A DNA stretch of 21,668 nucleotides from Chara braunii. Its lineage: Eukaryota; Streptophyta; Charophyceae; Charales; Characeae. The position numbers were made by a program, and so were the translations under genes. Positions 18,626 through 21,668 of the stretch are shown here, piece after piece. Numbering within the stretch: position 1 is the first letter of the stretch; each line of letters opens with the position of its first letter. The stretch spans positions 44,712-66,379 of the forward strand of contig BFEA01000732.1 in assembly GCA_003427395.1 (NCBI GenBank), in the 5' to 3' direction. The notes under the pieces are model-generated. The model was not told the DNA's origin, made no database searches, and saw nothing but the letters and a program-made list of their open reading frames with translations.

Positions 18626-19479
18626 AGGAGGGAGAGGACAATGCTCCAATCTATTCATGGGGAGCCGTACGTGCTGGGAACCGGGCCCAGCGTCCTATTT
18701 GAAACATGAAACATGTTTGAGAACATATACAGAAAAACTTTGAGATACCAGGACTCTTACCCATTTTGTCTAGAAATAGGATCATGATCAATTACTAGCC
18801 TATTCGATGAAGAACCCCATGAGATAGGCTAAAATTCAGAAAAGGTCTGAAAAAATCTGAAAGAATATGAGGAGAAAAAATATGAGAAGTTTCTTTCTAA
18901 GCTTCACGAAGGGACTATAAGAAAATTCTGAACTTTTTAAGAAACGATCGCCACCACAAAGGTCTTACAAATTTTAAAAACACTCAGAATCCCTAACAGT
19001 CCCTTCTAAAATTCTTCCAACACTGTCTTACTCCCTGCCGGGCTCTTCCAGGCCTCATACCCCCACCCTGTTGGATTACAGGGCAACACGACTCGCCCTC
19101 CGACCAGCGTCGTCCCAACAGCAACCCTTAATTGTCCCTTGGAATGCCCTCCTCAAAGCATTCCCAGATCTCTCTACCAGGTGCCACACTCCTGCATCGG
19201 TAGGTTACAAGGCAACACCCTAGTACCGGCCAGCGTCGTTCTGGCATCGGACAGCCACAGACCACTGAGTATAACAGCAATGGAGCCTCCTAAAATGGGT
19301 TGCTAGCAGTCCACAAAATCACAAATCATTTGTAAGACCACCATTGACGACCATTTTTTTGAGAACTATTGAAGAAATTCAAGAGAATTAAAGGAGAGGT
19401 TAAAAAACTATGAATGACTACTCACCTCTTTTCGCATGCTCAGAACCCCGAGACTCCAAAATAAAACTCTCTAAAACTT
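18626..19479. other. Non-coding segment between LTR-like repeats
   Basis: 18760-19020 and 19300-19479 are AT-rich; the middle is GC-richer and holds an internal duplication. GGTCTTACAAAT at 18961-18972 has an exact inverted partner, ATTTGTAAGACC, at 19328-19339, with imperfect extension outward. No open frame of note. If the flanking repeats are one LTR pair, this is the interior of a short non-autonomous element. Confidence 0.5.
19055..19260. repeat. Diverged tandem duplication, period 126-129 bp
   Basis: GGCAACAC occurs at 19082 and 19211, and CCAGCGTCGT at 19104 and 19230. Both are preceded by GGWTTACA/GGTTACAA-type words, in the same order in each copy. Confidence 0.75.
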
Positions 19480-20108
19480 TGTGACGAACCGATTTCTATT
19501 CCGCGCGATTTTCTGCGCGATGACAATGAGGGGTCCTAAGATGGGAAGGTTGGGCCAATTACGGGAGATCGGGATTAAAGGAAAATTGCATCACTGTCCT
19601 CGCTTCTTTGTCTTTTTGCGTCGCTTCTTTTCGGATGGCTGGGTTTAGGGCCGGGCAAGTCCCGAGATGGCCGATTGAGTGGCTGTCCCGCCGACCAGGT
19701 GTGATTAATAATGGTTGACATCTCTTCTTTTATGTGTTGTTGTCGGATTTAGGCGCGGAGGTCGCGCGGGAATTTTGCTTCGTTCTTTTTGAATTTCTTT
19801 TGCGAATCTTGTCGAGCCCTTGATGGCTCTCAGAACTTCGGATTTTCTTTTGGGAATTTGTGTCTCTTTTTGCATTAGCTAGAAATTTAGGAATTTAGGA
19901 ATTCAGGATTTGTTTTGCCGCGCGACACCTTTGCTTGCGCGCTACTTTTTGCGGCTGCAACGGAGCTCTGATTAGTCGGCGCCCTTAATCTTGCAAGTAA
20001 CTGTAATTTTGGGCGGGCGCCATTGTAACTGTATCTTTCTTCTTGAGCTTTGTCTTTCCCACCCTCTCTCTTCCTTCTTGCTGAGTCTGGGTAGCCCGCG
20101 GGCTGCAT
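19480..20108 (+). repeat. LTR-like direct repeat, copy 2
   Basis: It begins TGTGACGAACCG and matches copy 1 in order up to about 19945. Beyond that only copy 2 continues. A candidate end is ...CCGCGGGCTGCA at 20108, which would give TG...CA termini and about 629 bp; that right end is a guess. The palindrome AGCCCGCGGGCT sits at the end. The orientation relative to the minus-strand gag relic to the right is not settled. Confidence 0.5.
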
Positions 20109-20197
20109 AACCGGACCGATGCGTGGAGAGTGGCAAAGTCCCCCACTCCGCGGTCAGGCCATGCAGAACGTAGGTGTTCCCTCCCCTAATCCTCAAT

Positions 20198-21223
20198 CTA
20201 AGTCCTTGCAATTCCGTGTTCTTCGCGCATGCATGCACACTTGTTCGATGTTCGCGCAAGGGCGAATCGTTTCCGATTTGCCTTGCAATGTTGCAGCATC
20301 CGCTCGTTGGTCTGTTCTGATATCGAAAGTAGATGACCAATCAGAAGGGGAATTTGATGATCTAAGGCTCGGACGATGTTCAACACATGGATCTCCCCTG
20401 TGACGAAAGTGGGTCCTCCCGACTCCATTTCTCCTGGAGAAGGTCGCCACTTGGCCACTTCCCTCTATTCTGGCGCGGGTCTAATCGTTCCAATCATCCC
20501 AAGCCCTGGATAGCCAAGTGTTACATACTGATCCAACGAAATTAGTTCAGCAGCTTCCTCCATCGTAGCTAATAAGCTTCCTCCTCCTTCTGTTTCTTCT
20601 ATCAATGCCCCGACTCGCCCTGGTCCGTTGGCGATCGGGGTCGCTGCTACTGGTGCGGCTCCGACTCGTTGTTGCGGGGGTCGATGAGGGCAATCTCGGG
20701 CTATATGCCCTGGTTGGTGACACGTGTAACAGACGTTCAGGTTGCCAGGGATTATTGCAGGAAGGGGTGCCGGAGCCAATCCGAAATCGGGGCGGCACGC
20801 ACCGTTATTGGTCGCATCGACCTCATCATTGCCTCTATTCGAGCGTTGTGTTCACCTTGGATCGCTGGTTATGGCGCAGTGAAATTCCCTAAGGCACAAT
20901 CGATTCTCGGTTAGGCAGGGGAATTCTGGGTATCTTTGCCCAATACACTCCCTCACCCAAGGGTCGAAGTACTCCGAGTCCCAGGAGCTCGGCATCTTGT
21001 CATCGCGGGGTAGCGGGATTCTTTCGTTCGCATGTAACCGGCGAAGGGACTTTTCTGATATGTCGCCGGGAAATTCTCTCCAACCAGGTGCGCGAAGGAA
21101 GAGTTCCTCGTACGTCTGATCGCCACGTGTGGGCACATATAGGCTGCGCAGGTCGAATCGCGCTTACACGTAACCCCATGAGGTGTCTGTCGGTACTCGA
21201 ATCGCATCAGCATCAAAGATCAT
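20198..21223 (-). pseudogene. gag: Second retroelement Gag relic with CCHC zinc knuckle
   Basis: One minus-strand frame runs from an ATG at 21223 to 20198, broken by TAA 21166, TGA 20852 (an apparent CGA-to-TGA change) and TAG 20467. The N-terminal half has no motif I can name but reads as protein (DLRSLYVPTRGDQTYEELF, SEYFDPWVRECIGQRYPEF). CYTCHQPGHIARDC at 20731-20690 is a textbook C-x2-C-x4-H-x4-C nucleocapsid knuckle with the G-H pair. After it, ALDHQIPLLIGHLLSIS resembles the linker found before the protease in some gypsy-type elements. The protease itself is missing: coding ends at 20198 and LTR-like sequence begins near 20108. It is opposite in strand and unlike the Gag at 5389, so a different family. 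Confidence 0.75.
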
Positions 21224-21668
21224 ACCACGCCGTCAGCAAATCAAGCATTAAGCAAAGATGATCAAAAGGCAAAAACGACAACAGGAAAAAGGACGAATTC
21301 ATAACCTTATATGCAAAACCGTCGCGTGGCACATCCCATCATTCAACAATTCCCTAATCTACAAGCTCTCTATACTCATGCAAGTGAGCATGCATCAAAT
21401 CCTTGTTTTTCATACAACATGAGCAAAAACGAGAAAGGCAGCGACAAGCATATTATTCATACATTCACAAGTAGAATCCATTCATCCCGCAAAGACACAC
21501 AGTAGGCGAGATCAAGATCAATCGCAAAAAAGGTGTGGATAACACCGAGACAAAATATTCCGAAAACAAAAATGGGCGATTCGCCGGATTCTGAGATTAA
21601 AACTTATATACAGAGATGAAAAACGAATGACGAAGAAAGTGCAAACCCACGTCCATCAACCTCAACTC
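21224..21668. other. A-rich right edge, no gene
   Basis: The sequence upstream of the minus-strand gag relic. It is A-rich on the plus strand with only short open frames. It would be the 5' leader of that element; no LTR or primer site was recognised before the window ends. Confidence 0.5.

Overview
The window is eukaryotic repeat DNA dominated by decayed LTR retrotransposons. I see no intact host gene, rRNA, tRNA, CRISPR array or bacterial operon. The host is not proven. The style of the Ty3/gypsy polyprotein and the dense repeats suggest a plant or a large-genome streptophyte alga such as Chara. That is an impression from memory, not a search result.

Layout. 1-93 is a (GA)n microsatellite. 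666-1672 is an 11-copy minisatellite with units of about 91 or 82 bp. 1673-2538 is AT-rich flank. 2539-11857 (+) is one long, broken retroelement. It starts with an unrecognised protein region (2539-5142) holding two diverged copies of one module, then a charged helical region. Next come Gag with an Arg/Asp-rich tail and a CCHC knuckle (5389-7383), then protease, reverse transcriptase, RNase H and DD35E integrase with a GPY-type C-terminus (7361-11433), and a very basic tail (to 11854). The order PR-RT-RH-IN places it in Ty3/gypsy. It carries more than 20 in-frame stops, several frameshifts and at least one lost catalytic residue (the RT FxDD motif reads FQND), so it is dead as an autonomous element. 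I could not find a flanking LTR pair by eye.

Right of the element, 11858-12879 is flank that becomes AT-rich. 12880-13390 is a 30-bp minisatellite of about 17 copies. 13391-15684 holds nothing I can name. 15685-15990 is a short 81-89 bp tandem repeat. 16169-17511 (+) holds a degenerate acidic protein-coding relic. 18148-18556 and 19480-19945 are two diverged direct repeats, each starting TGTGAYGAAC, and look like LTR remnants. Between them lie a T21/G9 tract, a 126-129 bp duplication and a small inverted repeat. 20198-21223 (-) is a second, unrelated gag relic with a perfect CCHC zinc knuckle and in-frame stops.

The most unusual item is the module-duplicated reading frame upstream of gag (2539-5142). 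It lies in the same reading frame and orientation as gag and matches no retrotransposon protein I know. The rest reads as layered retroelement decay.
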